Shown here piece by piece: positions 37,895 through 46,824 of a DNA stretch of 64,000 nt (the stretch's first letter is position 1; every line of letters starts with the position of its first letter). The translations under genes and the position numbers were made by a program. This stretch comes from Erwinia psidii (lineage in GTDB: Bacteria > Pseudomonadota > Gammaproteobacteria > Enterobacterales > Enterobacteriaceae), in NCBI RefSeq assembly GCF_003846135.1, contig NZ_RHHM01000004.1, forward strand, positions 124,001 to 188,000. The letters are read 5' to 3'. A model generated the notes under the pieces. That model worked only from the letters and a program-made list of their open reading frames with translations. It ran no database searches and had not been told where the DNA came from.

Positions 37895-39961
37895 ATGTCA
37901 CGCACAGGAAAAATAATTAGCTGGATTGCCGGGACTTTTTTGTTGCTGGTGATTGTGGTGGCGATCGTTATCGCGATGTTTGACTGGAACCGCCTGAAAC
38001 CCACCATTAACCAGAAAGTCTCGACGGAACTCAATCGTCCCTTTGCTATTCGGGGGGAGCTGGGGGTGGTGTGGCAACGCAATCGTGATGAGACGGGCTG
38101 GCATCGCTGGGTGCCCTGGCCGCATCTTCATGCAGATGACATTATGTTGGGCAACCCGCCTGACATTCCTGAGATCACCATGGTGCATATACAGCGAGTG
38201 GATGCCACGCTGTCTCCGTTATCGCTGTTGCACAGGCAGGTGTTTATTCCCTGGATTAAATTACAGCAGCCTGATGTCAGACTGATCCAGACCGCCGATC
38301 GCCATAATAACTGGACCTTCAGTCTGGCTGGCAGTGATAATTCCGATCCCGGACAGAAACCGTCCGCATGGTCTCTTCGCCTCGATAATATCCTGTTTGA
38401 TCAGGGAAAGATTGCTTACCGTGATGCGATAAATAAAGCAGACATGCAGATTGCGGTCACCCCGCTGGGTAAGCCTGTGCCGTATCCGCAGGTGGCGGGC
38501 AGTAAAGACGATGTGGTCAGTAAAGGTGCATCGGATTTTGTTTTTGGCTGGGAGGCCTGGGGGACTTACAACAATGAAAAGCTCAGCGGTGAGGGAAAAA
38601 TCGGCGGTATGCTCTCTTTGCGCAGTCAAACCAATCCTTTTCCAGTACAGGCCGATATACGCAACGGCACCACGCGCGTGCAGGTCGCAGGCAGTTTGCA
38701 GGATCCGCTGAACCTCGGTGGGTTAAATATCCGGTTGCGCTTCGCTGGCGACACGCTGGCTAACCTGTATGGCCTGACCGGTATCGTATTGCCTGATACG
38801 CCGCCCTATGAGACCGATGGTCATCTGATTGCCCGCTTCCGGCAGCAGGCTGGCACGGAGTTCCGTTATGAAAACTTCAATGGCCATATTGGTGACAGCG
38901 ATATTCACGGCACCATGACCTGGCGCCAGACAACGCCGCGCGCCAAACTGGAAGGGACACTGGAATCCCGCCAGCTGCGGATGGCCGATCTGGGACCGCT
39001 GATTGGCGTTAAATCCGGTAAAGGCAGTGATAAAACGGAGAAGGCGAAGGCGGCAAGGGGCGATGCGGCCAGCCAGCCAGCCGACAGGGTGCTGCCGCAT
39101 GACCGGTTTGATACTAAAAGCTGGCGGGTAATGGATGCCGATGTGAAGTTCAGTGGCAAACGTATCGCACACAGTGATTCACTGCCACTGAGCGATCTTT
39201 ACACCCATCTGGTGCTGAAAGATGGGGATTTGTTGCTCGATCCACTACGTTTTGGCATGGCGGGCGGTCATCTCAACACCACTATCCATATGGCGGGCGA
39301 TAGTGCACCGATGCGTGTCAGGGCTGACCTGCACGCCCGCAACCTGAAGCTTAAGCAGTTGTTTCCCGGTGTAAAGGCGATGCAAAGCAGTATGGGGCAA
39401 ATGAACGGAGACGCCACGTTGAGCGGCACGGGCAACTCGGTTGCAGATATGCTTGCGACCAGCAATGGCGAGCTTAAGCTGCTGATGAATGACGGGGTGA
39501 TCAGCCGCAGTCTGATGGAAATTGTTGGCCTTAACGTTGGGAATTACGTGGTGGGTAAACTGTTTGGTGACGATCAGGTACGTATCAACTGTGCGGCGGC
39601 TGACCTGAATATCACCAATGGGCTGGCGTCCAGTCGGCTGTTTGTTTTTGATACCGAAAACGCAGTGATTAATATCACCGGCACCACTAACTTTGCCAAT
39701 GAACGGATGGATCTGTCAATTAACCCGGAGAGCAAAGGTATTCGCATTATTACACTGCGTTCACCGCTGTATGTGCGTGGCACCTTTAAGAACCCGGATG
39801 CGGGCGTAAAGGCGGGACCGTTGTTAGCAAGAGGGGTAGCGGCCGTTGCGCTGGGGGCAGTCGTGACACCCGCAGCGGCACTGCTGGCGCTGATTTCACC
39901 CAGTGATAACGAACAGAATCAGTGTACCAATGTGCTTCAGCAGATGAAGGGCAAGAAATAA
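37895..39961 (+). CDS. yhjG: AsmA-family inner-membrane protein YhjG
   Basis: 688 aa, collinear with E. coli YhjG: IAMFDWNRLKPTINQKVSTE after an N-terminal helix (about 8-29), WVPWPHLHADDIMLGNPPDI, and KGIRIITLRSPLYVRGTFKN near the end. AsmA-like proteins are anchored in the inner membrane with a large periplasmic beta-rich domain, and several relatives (YhdP, TamB, YdbH) carry phospholipid to the outer membrane; YhjG's own job is less clear. It marks the last backbone gene before the T3SS island. Confidence 0.95.
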   Translation: MSRTGKIISWIAGTFLLLVIVVAIVIAMFDWNRLKPTINQKVSTELNRPFAIRGELGVVWQRNRDETGWHRWVPWPHLHADDIMLGNPPDIPEITMVHIQRVDATLSPLSLLHRQVFIPWIKLQQPDVRLIQTADRHNNWTFSLAGSDNSDPGQKPSAWSLRLDNILFDQGKIAYRDAINKADMQIAVTPLGKPVPYPQVAGSKDDVVSKGASDFVFGWEAWGTYNNEKLSGEGKIGGMLSLRSQTNPFPVQADIRNGTTRVQVAGSLQDPLNLGGLNIRLRFAGDTLANLYGLTGIVLPDTPPYETDGHLIARFRQQAGTEFRYENFNGHIGDSDIHGTMTWRQTTPRAKLEGTLESRQLRMADLGPLIGVKSGKGSDKTEKAKAARGDAASQPADRVLPHDRFDTKSWRVMDADVKFSGKRIAHSDSLPLSDLYTHLVLKDGDLLLDPLRFGMAGGHLNTTIHMAGDSAPMRVRADLHARNLKLKQLFPGVKAMQSSMGQMNGDATLSGTGNSVADMLATSNGELKLLMNDGVISRSLMEIVGLNVGNYVVGKLFGDDQVRINCAAADLNITNGLASSRLFVFDTENAVINITGTTNFANERMDLSINPESKGIRIITLRSPLYVRGTFKNPDAGVKAGPLLARGVAAVALGAVVTPAAALLALISPSDNEQNQCTNVLQQMKGKK

Positions 39962-39976
39962 GCTGCAGCGCGATGA

Positions 39977-40002
39977 TAAAACCGGCCATCAGGCCGGTTT
40001 TG
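39977..40002 (+). terminator. Terminator after yhjG
   Basis: AAAACCGGCC, loop ATCA, GGCCGGTTTT (39978-40001), a perfect ten-base stem ending in T. Because it starts with A and ends with T it may also end the convergent minus-strand gene at 40046. Confidence 0.9.
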
Positions 40003-40045
40003 CAATGCAATTAACGGGTTGATCCCTATTTATCAGAGGATGGCA

Positions 40046-42752
40046 TTAATACAATATATTTATGCGCCGTTTTATGTCGGTCGGTAATATATCAATGTCG
40101 TTATCATATAAAAATTCTATTTCTCCCAGGTGCTGATCCAGAGTAATGCTGTTTTTGTTTGACATGTTCAGAAGGGGCACGGGAAGCGTGGCGGCTATAT
40201 GGGACAGTGTACCCGTTCTGCGGAATTCCAGTTTTTGCAGCCGATATGTCCTGGTGTCTGAAACGTTGTGCTCAGCGTTATCAGGCAGGCCAGGCCCTTC
40301 TGAAGCAGAAGTAAATCGCTGCCCGATCGCCGGGGATTTGTCATCAATACGTTCATAGTGGGAAATAACATTGTATTCAGATGATTTATGTTGACTGGAT
40401 ACTTCCCGATTGACTAACGATTTTTTTATACCCGTAATGATCCCGTTGACTGAATTCATGACCTTATCGCTTTGGGCGATGTCTTTAATTCTGAGTCCTT
40501 TCTTTGACTTGTTATTCGCATCAAAAGTAATATGCAGCGGTGTTTTATTGACAGTCTTTAGATGACTCTGTGTCGTTAAGCCGTTAACTGGCGCTGCGGA
40601 GATATTATTCTGTCCAGGTTTTTCCAGGATGACAGGGCCATCAGCACGATATGAAATAAAGCGCTGGTTTTCTTCAATTAAGGGGAGTGGAAAACACCAG
40701 GGCTGGTCATTGTTTCGCTCTTGCATGGCGACAGGCATGATTTGCCATTCAGCGAATAACGTGGCGTCAAAATTTAATGTGGTAACCTTTAACTTATTAG
40801 CAGGTATTGAATAATCATCTTCATTTTTTTGGCTTTTTGATGTGAACTATTTTGCACCTTGAGAAAATCTAAAGCAAGACTTGCACCTACAGCTGTTCTT
40901 GGCATTACCATAAAGGTATTGTCATTGACCATTTTTCCAGCCTGTAGTCTTAATTCGCTTTTGGCTTCAATCTTTAGAATAAATCCATTTTCTGTTATTT
41001 TTTCTGACTCTGCTTCGCTGATGATTTGTTTTTGCAGCTCAGGTGCTATTTCTTCACAGGCTAACTGCGTAACGAATTTATCAAAGTCCTCCTGTGTTAA
41101 ATTGAATGAGAAATTATTACCACAAAGGTTTTGAACCACCATAATCGCATTAGCTTCGGCAGGCATAACCGTCATGTAGTTTACACTGTTTGCATCCAGT
41201 AGCGTTTTCTCAAGTCCCTGGCCAGTTCCCGCAATACCAGTCAGGGCACGCTGATTCTGATTATTAAATGACAGCCTGATGTGATCCTCGTCTGTTTTTG
41301 AAAGTGTGAGGCCATATCTGTCAGATAAATTAGCAACAATGCCTGCAAACCAACCTGGTACGAAAGGAGTGCCACCTAATGCAACCCCAAAAAATGCGGA
41401 GACAGAATTGCTGGTGGTCAGATGCACCGCCTCTTTCGGTTTGATTTCTTTAGCCAGGCGTTGTAATGCTTCTGATATCGTCAATCGGGAATCTGTCTTC
41501 AGGGCATCACTGGCCAGTTTGACTAACGGTGTGGTATGCGACATTAATCTATTGTTGTTATGTTCGAATAAGTCCGTTTTATTTTTTACCTCTTTTATCC
41601 GGTTGCCGAATACACCGGGAACGGTACGGTAAACGCTTTCTATCCCAGGATCAATCGATCTGGCACCTTGAATTGCCGCTTGCCCATACCTTGAACTTGC
41701 CAGAAAGTTCCTGGCCTTTTTATTGTGCACCCTGAAATTATCAACAAGGGAGGAAAAAAAAGGCACATATTGGCTACTAAAATTACCTTTTCGGTCTGAG
41801 GAGAATGGATTACCTGCATGGTATTTCTCGTGAGGATCGTTACCAAAGCGAGATGAGAAGTTTTGTGGTGGCTTATGGCTGATTTTTTTATTAATAATTT
41901 TCTGTTAGAAATGTGCGCCGGATTAATATAATAAATTCTTGTCTTGTTGCCTTTTTTAATTTCGATCTGTAGATGGTTTTGCGATCTTTTTACGCTGGCT
42001 AATGTGCAGTTTTTTTTCAAAGGTAGGAATATTTCATGGGAAAGGATAGATATATCCTTATCTTGTTTATCAGTACGAATTGATTTAAGGTATAATTTAT
42101 TATCTGAAAAAAAGTATGACACAAAAGTATTTTCATCAACTTTAAACATCAGATCGTCAGATATATTATTTTTATTGTATTCTTCAAGACCAATAGAGAT
42201 ATATTGCTTTTCGCTTTTATCAGAATGTTCGGGAGTTGAGATCTTTATTATATGGCTTTTTCCGGTCTCTTTCTCATCTCCGATCAACAACCCCTTGTCG
42301 TTCATATATAAATGGCTAAACCTGATATCCTGTTTTCCAGTGATTAACGGTGCGATCTGGTATTTGTAACCTGATGTATATTTGACTATCAACCCCTTGA
42401 ATAAATTGTATTCTTTTCCCTTGATTAACATCAGACGGCCTTCTTTATCAAGCAAGATACCTGCTTTGTTGACGGGTAATGCCACAGCGGTGCCGCAATA
42501 AACAAAATCTTTCGCGCTGATATCCTCGACCCTGGCGTCACTGTAGGCTATTTCCGCCAGATCGGGCTGAAAGGCAAGATGTAAATTTAAAATTGCGTCG
42601 CTGTGTTTAAATTCTGCCAAACTGCTTTTTATTTTTTCAATCTTTTCAAGATATGAATTTTCTTTCCCGGATGAAAATGAGTGACGCCTGGTAACGTTGT
42701 GAGTATCGATAAAATATCTGGCATCACTCGTACTGTGACTTCTTTTTAACAT
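40046..42752 (-). pseudogene. Candidate T3SS effector split by two homopolymer frameshifts (AvrE/DspE-like pattern)
   Basis: Three consecutive minus-strand frames (42752-41640, 41766-40789, about 40822-40046) join into one 902-aa frame if one base is added to each of two runs: T8 at 41761-41754 and A7 at 40830-40824. At the first, CLFF then PPL becomes CLFF then SSLVDN; at the second, KK then MKM-stop becomes KKNEDDYSIPANKL. The ATG at 42752 follows GGAG. The protein is hydrophilic, with no signal peptide. Its first third looks beta-propeller-like (GILLDKEGRLMLIKG). The later part has a pattern (FVPGWFAGIVANLSDRYGL, FSFNLTQEDFDKFVTQL, ELRLQAGKMVND) that reminds me of the C-terminal half of AvrE/DspE effectors, though the protein is much shorter; this assignment is uncertain. 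It may be a pseudogene, a slippage-expressed gene, or a sequencing artefact. Confidence 0.65.
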
Positions 42753-43164
42753 ATTTTTCTCCATGTTATTAAATAATATTTTCCATGCTATTGATGCATG
42801 CTATATGTCTTTATTTTCTTTCCCTGGCTGTGAATTTTCTAACTTACAGTTATTTTATTTGGAGCGGCAAATTACATGGTAAAAATGTTACTTTCATTGT
42901 GAAATATACACGACACCCCCCAAATTGGGCATATTATAACGATTTTTATCGACTATTTTATATTTTGTTTCGAAAGTGTGAAAATTTACTGAAGTAATAT
43001 AATGGATCTCAGTGGATTTATTATTGGAATATGAACGTAGACATTACGGGAACACGCTGTTGTCATTATTCCACACAAGGCGGGGCACACACTCTTTGGC
43101 AATATGACTGAAATGATTTACAGAGGAAGATAGCCGTTATTATTATTTTCGCAATAATAACAAC
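42753..43164. other. AT-rich upstream region of the split effector gene
   Basis: No convincing gene. The part next to 42752 must hold the effector promoter on the minus strand. No MxiE/InvF-like box in the minus direction could be recognised. Confidence 0.4.
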
Positions 43165-43260
43165 AATAACAATAACAATAACAATAACAATAACAATAAC
43201 AATAACAATAACAATGACAATGACAATGACAATGACAATGACAATGACAATGACAATGAC
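43165..43260 (+). repeat. Hexanucleotide microsatellite, (AATAAC)8 then (AATGAC)8
   Basis: Sixteen perfect hexamers in two pure blocks of eight: AATAAC at 43165-43212 and AATGAC at 43213-43260, preceded by imperfect AATAATAACAAC. On the minus strand it would encode a Val-Ile run inside an otherwise unsupported frame. It lies between orgC and the split effector gene, about 410 bp upstream of the latter's start. Confidence 0.97.
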
Positions 43261-43445
43261 AATGGCCACGGGTAAGATCGGTGGCTGCAACAGGGAACAG
43301 CAGGGAGACATTTACGCAAAAGAAAATCTGATGCGATGAATTTTTACATGCTTATTTCTTATTGGATTATAATTATAGCGACTCAGCTATTCATCAACAT
43401 CTGTTGGTAATATATTGGGATCGTTATGCCACTTTTTGCGGCACG

Positions 43446-43718
43446 TCAGCTGACAGAATTCCTGCAATATCGTCCTGTGAAACCGCGCACAGATATCATT
43501 TTTGTGGCGACATCGATGCGGTTATTAAGTTTATGGGCACCTGTGCCGTGATTAAACAACGTATTCACGCCGCCTTTATTTGCCAGTTCGCGACAACGGT
43601 ATAACGGGTTACACAAGACACCCATGATGTTGCCGGCTTTCGACAGATTGCTCAGATCTTCAGCCAGATTGAGCAAACCGGCTTGGTATTTGATGATGGG
43701 ATTGGTAGTATGAATCAT
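43446..43718 (-). CDS. Possible 90-aa protein downstream of orgC, not recognised
   Basis: Frame starting MIHTTNPIIKYQAGLLNLAE and continuing DLSNLSKAGNIMGVL, ending GRYCRNSVS. The ATG at 43718 has GAGAT about nine bases before it; a longer start at 43763 has none. It follows the prg/org genes in the same direction after 110 bp. The N-terminal half looks like a helical secreted-protein start and the end seems cut, so it may be the stump of an effector gene. It could also be non-coding. Confidence 0.35.
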   Translation of the reverse strand: MIHTTNPIIKYQAGLLNLAEDLSNLSKAGNIMGVLCNPLYRCRELANKGGVNTLFNHGTGAHKLNNRIDVATKMISVRGFTGRYCRNSVS

Positions 43719-43828
43719 GAGCGTTATCTCATGTTTTATATAAGGCTTCGATACCCATATCAAGACCGGTAACTCTCAAGCTTTTAAGGTCCATTGTCAG
43801 ATTGAGTCGCTACCAGTAGATATTATTG

Positions 43829-44248
43829 TTAATATTTTTCCATTTGCTCACTCTCTTCAGGGAACAGGGCCTTTCTCGTCATTTCATTCATCAAATAATT
43901 AACGGAGCTGAGTTGGCTGGCGTATTTATCCAGATGGTTTTCAACATAATAACTTAACTGCTTTTGCTCTGAAGTCATAGTGCCATCGCTAAGTTCCTTG
44001 CGTAACTGGCTATCCACATACAATAATGTGCTGTTAAGCTCAGAAAGTGTCGGTTTACCGTTGGGATTAATTTCCCTGTACCTTTCTTTCATCACCTCAA
44101 TTAGCTCATTGAGGTGGCTGGCTTTGTATTCATTGTTGCCATTTGGCTGCGTTTTTTTTATAAAATCCAACAGGTCTTGCTGATATTCAGTGGCGTTGTC
44201 ATATTCATAATATTGTGTAATATCGGCATTGCTATTAACTTTGACCAT
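43829..44248 (-). CDS. orgC: OrgC-like protein of the T3SS prg/org operon
   Basis: 139 aa, hydrophilic and helical, starting MVKVNSNADITQYYEYD. AGGAAAAAG precedes the ATG directly. It is the last gene of prgHIJK-orgABC and overlaps orgB by 14 bp, the position and size of OrgC in Salmonella (about 150 aa), where it is a secreted protein that promotes needle polymerisation. The assignment rests mainly on position. Confidence 0.7.
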   Translation of the reverse strand: MVKVNSNADITQYYEYDNATEYQQDLLDFIKKTQPNGNNEYKASHLNELIEVMKERYREINPNGKPTLSELNSTLLYVDSQLRKELSDGTMTSEQKQLSYYVENHLDKYASQLSSVNYLMNEMTRKALFPEESEQMEKY

Positions 44249-44927
44249 CTTTTTCCTCGTGATAATAATTGTTGGCGGGATAACTGTCCTGCTGGTTTCC
44301 GGCTAATTTGATAAGGTCATCGCTAATCCTGATGAGCGTTTCAGGAATAAGTTTGTTAATTTTATTATTGGAAGTAGCCATACTGAGATTTGCTTCATCT
44401 AACCATTTTTCACAAAGCGTTTCAGAAGGGAATCTTACTGCATGATAGTCATCCCGGACGGTGATACTATTTTCATCAGTAAAAAGGTAATTAGATTCAT
44501 CGATATTTTTGGGTAACGATACCTTGCGGGGTATAATGATTTTAAGATTTTTCTGCTGGCCAATTTTTTCCTGCAAATGACAGATAATTCGATCAACAAT
44601 AACAGGGTCAAAAAATGAGTTTTTCAGCGCCTCGCCTAAATCCTGCTGTAATTTGGCAAAGCGCTGATTTTGCAATTTATCATATTCATCCAGCGCCATC
44701 ATAAGCTGGGTAAAAAAAAGCTGAAACCCGGCAGCAAAACCCTCTTTCTCACTGTTTTCTTTCAACTCAATAGCATGCAGTCGCGATGCAGTCTGAATTT
44801 CATTACAGCAGGAAAGTGTGCGCTCCAGAGCGGTTGCCATACTACGGTGGCGCGTCCGCTCGCCACGTTTTATAAGCGAGCGATGATCTGCATCGTCAGG
44901 GAGTTCGGATAAATTAATTGTACGCAT
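44235..44927 (-). CDS. orgB: T3SS stator protein OrgB (SctL)
   Basis: 230 aa. The ATG at 44927 is preferred to the TTG at 44933. OrgB/SctL/MxiN proteins link the ATPase InvC to the sorting-platform pods. The long helical stretch (about 40-110, AIELKENSEKEGFAAGFQLF) and the C-terminal FliH/YscL-like domain (FDPVIVDRIICHLQEKIGQ) fit. It overlaps orgA and orgC. Confidence 0.85.
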   Translation of the reverse strand: MRTINLSELPDDADHRSLIKRGERTRHRSMATALERTLSCCNEIQTASRLHAIELKENSEKEGFAAGFQLFFTQLMMALDEYDKLQNQRFAKLQQDLGEALKNSFFDPVIVDRIICHLQEKIGQQKNLKIIIPRKVSLPKNIDESNYLFTDENSITVRDDYHAVRFPSETLCEKWLDEANLSMATSNNKINKLIPETLIRISDDLIKLAGNQQDSYPANNYYHEEKDGQS

Positions 44928-45462
44928 AGGCAAGAGACATTTTGAATAAATTGATATTGTCAGGAGTCGGCGAAGCGATACATTTGGTTTCCTTTTCAGT
45001 AGAAGGAAAGCTCAGCATTATTCGTTGCTGTAAAGCAACAGGCAGGCCAGTGACCATACTTTTAATAAAATCGGCACCACATTTAGCAGGGGTTATCTCT
45101 TCTGCTGCCATGGTGAGACTAACCTGATAAACGAGCGGTAGTGAAATAAAGGCCAGTAGCTTTGCATCCGTAGCCAGCAGTGCACTTTGCTTCATTAACT
45201 GATTACGTAACAGATAGCTACCAGCAAAGTGCGCCGCTTGCGGCAACAGTAGCCAGTTATCAAGGATCAGTGATGTCATCATATCGCGGGCTGACCACCT
45301 GTCGGGCAGATCCTCAAGCTGATAATGGCTGATTATCCAGTAATTAATCAGGATTTCATCCCAGATATCCCTACTCAACAACGTTTCTGCCAGATGATTT
45401 GGGTGCGTGTAAGATGATGGGTCGTACATTATCCTTAGCAACTGTTCAAAATCCGCATTCAT
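44914..45462 (-). CDS. orgA: T3SS sorting-platform protein OrgA (SctK)
   Basis: 182 aa. MNADFEQLLRIMYDPSSYTHP and the Trp-rich middle (WDEILINYWIISHYQLEDLP) match OrgA/MxiK, which joins SpaO pods to the inner ring PrgH. It overlaps prgK by 4 bp and orgB by 14 bp, so translation is coupled. Confidence 0.87.
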   Translation of the reverse strand: MNADFEQLLRIMYDPSSYTHPNHLAETLLSRDIWDEILINYWIISHYQLEDLPDRWSARDMMTSLILDNWLLLPQAAHFAGSYLLRNQLMKQSALLATDAKLLAFISLPLVYQVSLTMAAEEITPAKCGADFIKSMVTGLPVALQQRIMLSFPSTEKETKCIASPTPDNINLFKMSLAYAYN

Positions 45463-46217
45463 TCTGACTTAACCTCTTCCGTGCCAGATCCTGTGGCTGG
45501 ATGAGGTCGGTGACTGAATTTTAAGAGAATGTACCCGGCGGTTATGGCAGCAAAAAGGACGATTACCGCCGGTAACCAAACCCAGACGCCGGATAGCGTC
45601 GTTGGTGCTTTGGTGGGAGAAGCATATTGTATTGAGGATGCGGGAAAAAGTGCAATCGCAATATTTTCATAACGAATATCGTTCAGACTGTTTTTAATCA
45701 GGGATTTGATTTGTGGGATAAAAGTATTCTCGTCTATATCGCCTTTATGGGAAATGAGCACGCCCACATGCCCAGCGGGCCTTTTATTTCCCGGACCGTT
45801 ATCGAAAGGTGGGTAGCTGATATGTACTTTTGCATTAACAACCTGTGCGATAACTTTCAGCGTCTGTTCCAGTCGCTGTTCCTGCATGGAGAGGACGCGA
45901 GCCTGCTCTGCGTTGGGTGAGGCGACAAGGGACCCTTCAGGAAAGGCCTGGCTTATCTGTACATCAGCCGGCCTCGGCAGTTGATACTGATTGATTATTG
46001 AAAGCGCGGCAGTGGCATCCGCGTGATTTATCGTAATGCTGTAGCCTGCTTTTAACGTGCCGTTCTTCTGTGCCGCGATATTATGCTGTAGCAGAATAGC
46101 CAAAACCTGATTGGCCTGTTCCTGTGTCAGATTATTTAATAATGCATCATCTTTACAGGCTGACAGAAAAATGACGGACGAGAGCAACAGTATGGCGCGT
46201 AATCGATTTTTCAACAT
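45459..46217 (-). CDS. prgK: T3SS inner-ring lipoprotein PrgK (SctJ)
   Basis: 252 aa. A lipoprotein signal has the lipobox LSAC with the acylated Cys at residue 21. The YscJ/FliF ring-building domains follow (DALLNNLTQEQANQVLAILL, VKVHISYPP-type block AKVHISYPPFDN), and a C-terminal helix (about 210-230) anchors it. It builds the inner-membrane ring with PrgH. Its ATG overlaps the prgJ stop (TAATG). Confidence 0.95.
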   Translation of the reverse strand: MLKNRLRAILLLSSVIFLSACKDDALLNNLTQEQANQVLAILLQHNIAAQKNGTLKAGYSITINHADATAALSIINQYQLPRPADVQISQAFPEGSLVASPNAEQARVLSMQEQRLEQTLKVIAQVVNAKVHISYPPFDNGPGNKRPAGHVGVLISHKGDIDENTFIPQIKSLIKNSLNDIRYENIAIALFPASSIQYASPTKAPTTLSGVWVWLPAVIVLFAAITAGYILLKFSHRPHPATGSGTEEVKSE

Positions 46218-46540
46218 TATTGTGACTTTTCCAGAGTCTCTATCGTGCTGACAGTTTTACGGGCCAGTGCACTTACCAGCGAAATATGATTAGTGTATTC
46301 ACCCACATAATTTTGTAGCACCAGCAGGGTCTCAGGGTCACTGGTGAATCGGGGAGACTGACTCAATGTGTTAATCACATCCTTAAATTGTGCATTGGTT
46401 TCGCTGACTTCGTTAAATGTGCTGCTGACCAGATTATTAAAATTCTGGTCATGAAAACCGGAGGATAAGTTGTCATCCGCTGTGTATTCAAAAGATGTAA
46501 TTTGAGTTGGGGAAGATAAAGACTCATTAAATTTGCTCAT
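46217..46540 (-). CDS. prgJ: T3SS inner-rod protein PrgJ (SctI)
   Basis: 107 aa. Located between needle and ring genes as in Salmonella (PrgJ 101 aa). The C-terminal half (PETLLVLQNYVGEYTNHISL, then VSALARKTVSTIETLEKSQ) is the conserved rod helix. It connects the export gate to the needle. AAGG lies before the ATG. Confidence 0.92.
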   Translation of the reverse strand: MSKFNESLSSPTQITSFEYTADDNLSSGFHDQNFNNLVSSTFNEVSETNAQFKDVINTLSQSPRFTSDPETLLVLQNYVGEYTNHISLVSALARKTVSTIETLEKSQ

Positions 46541-46560
46541 CTTGATACCTTATGTAACAT

Positions 46561-46821
46561 TTATCTGAAGTTCTGGATAATACTCGCGCCAATATCTTTA
46601 TAAGCCTTAACGACGCTGGTCTGGGCACTGCGAAACAGCGTGTAAGCTGAAAGCTTCGACTGATAGGCTGCCAGAACACTTGGGTTTGACGGATCTTGTT
46701 CCAAAGCCTCTTGTGCTTTTTGCAGCTCACTCATCATATCTGTAGCACCGCTTTCGAAAGCACCTGCAGTTTTATCGAGAAAGATGTCATTACTGAACTT
46801 GGGTGTATATGAATCTGCCAT
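46561..46821 (-). CDS. prgI: T3SS needle subunit PrgI (SctF)
   Basis: 86 aa (Salmonella PrgI 80 aa). The helix-turn-helix needle fold is clear: PSNP turn, then SVLAAYQSKLSAYTLFRSAQ and the conserved end KDIGASIIQNFR. The protein polymerises into the extracellular needle. A GAGATAAATT site precedes the ATG, and prgH ends just upstream. Confidence 0.97.
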   Translation of the reverse strand: MADSYTPKFSNDIFLDKTAGAFESGATDMMSELQKAQEALEQDPSNPSVLAAYQSKLSAYTLFRSAQTSVVKAYKDIGASIIQNFR

Positions 46822-46824
46822 AAT

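Noticed and set aside
40046..42764. Three separate small effector genes
   Set aside because: The internal starts (GTG at 41766 and ATG at 40738) lack ribosome sites, and sequence continues upstream of each in a frame that joins the previous one after a single-base change in a homopolymer.
43066..43311. 81-aa minus-strand ORF with a Val-Ile run
   Set aside because: It is a by-product of translating the hexanucleotide microsatellite; there is no ribosome site and no family.
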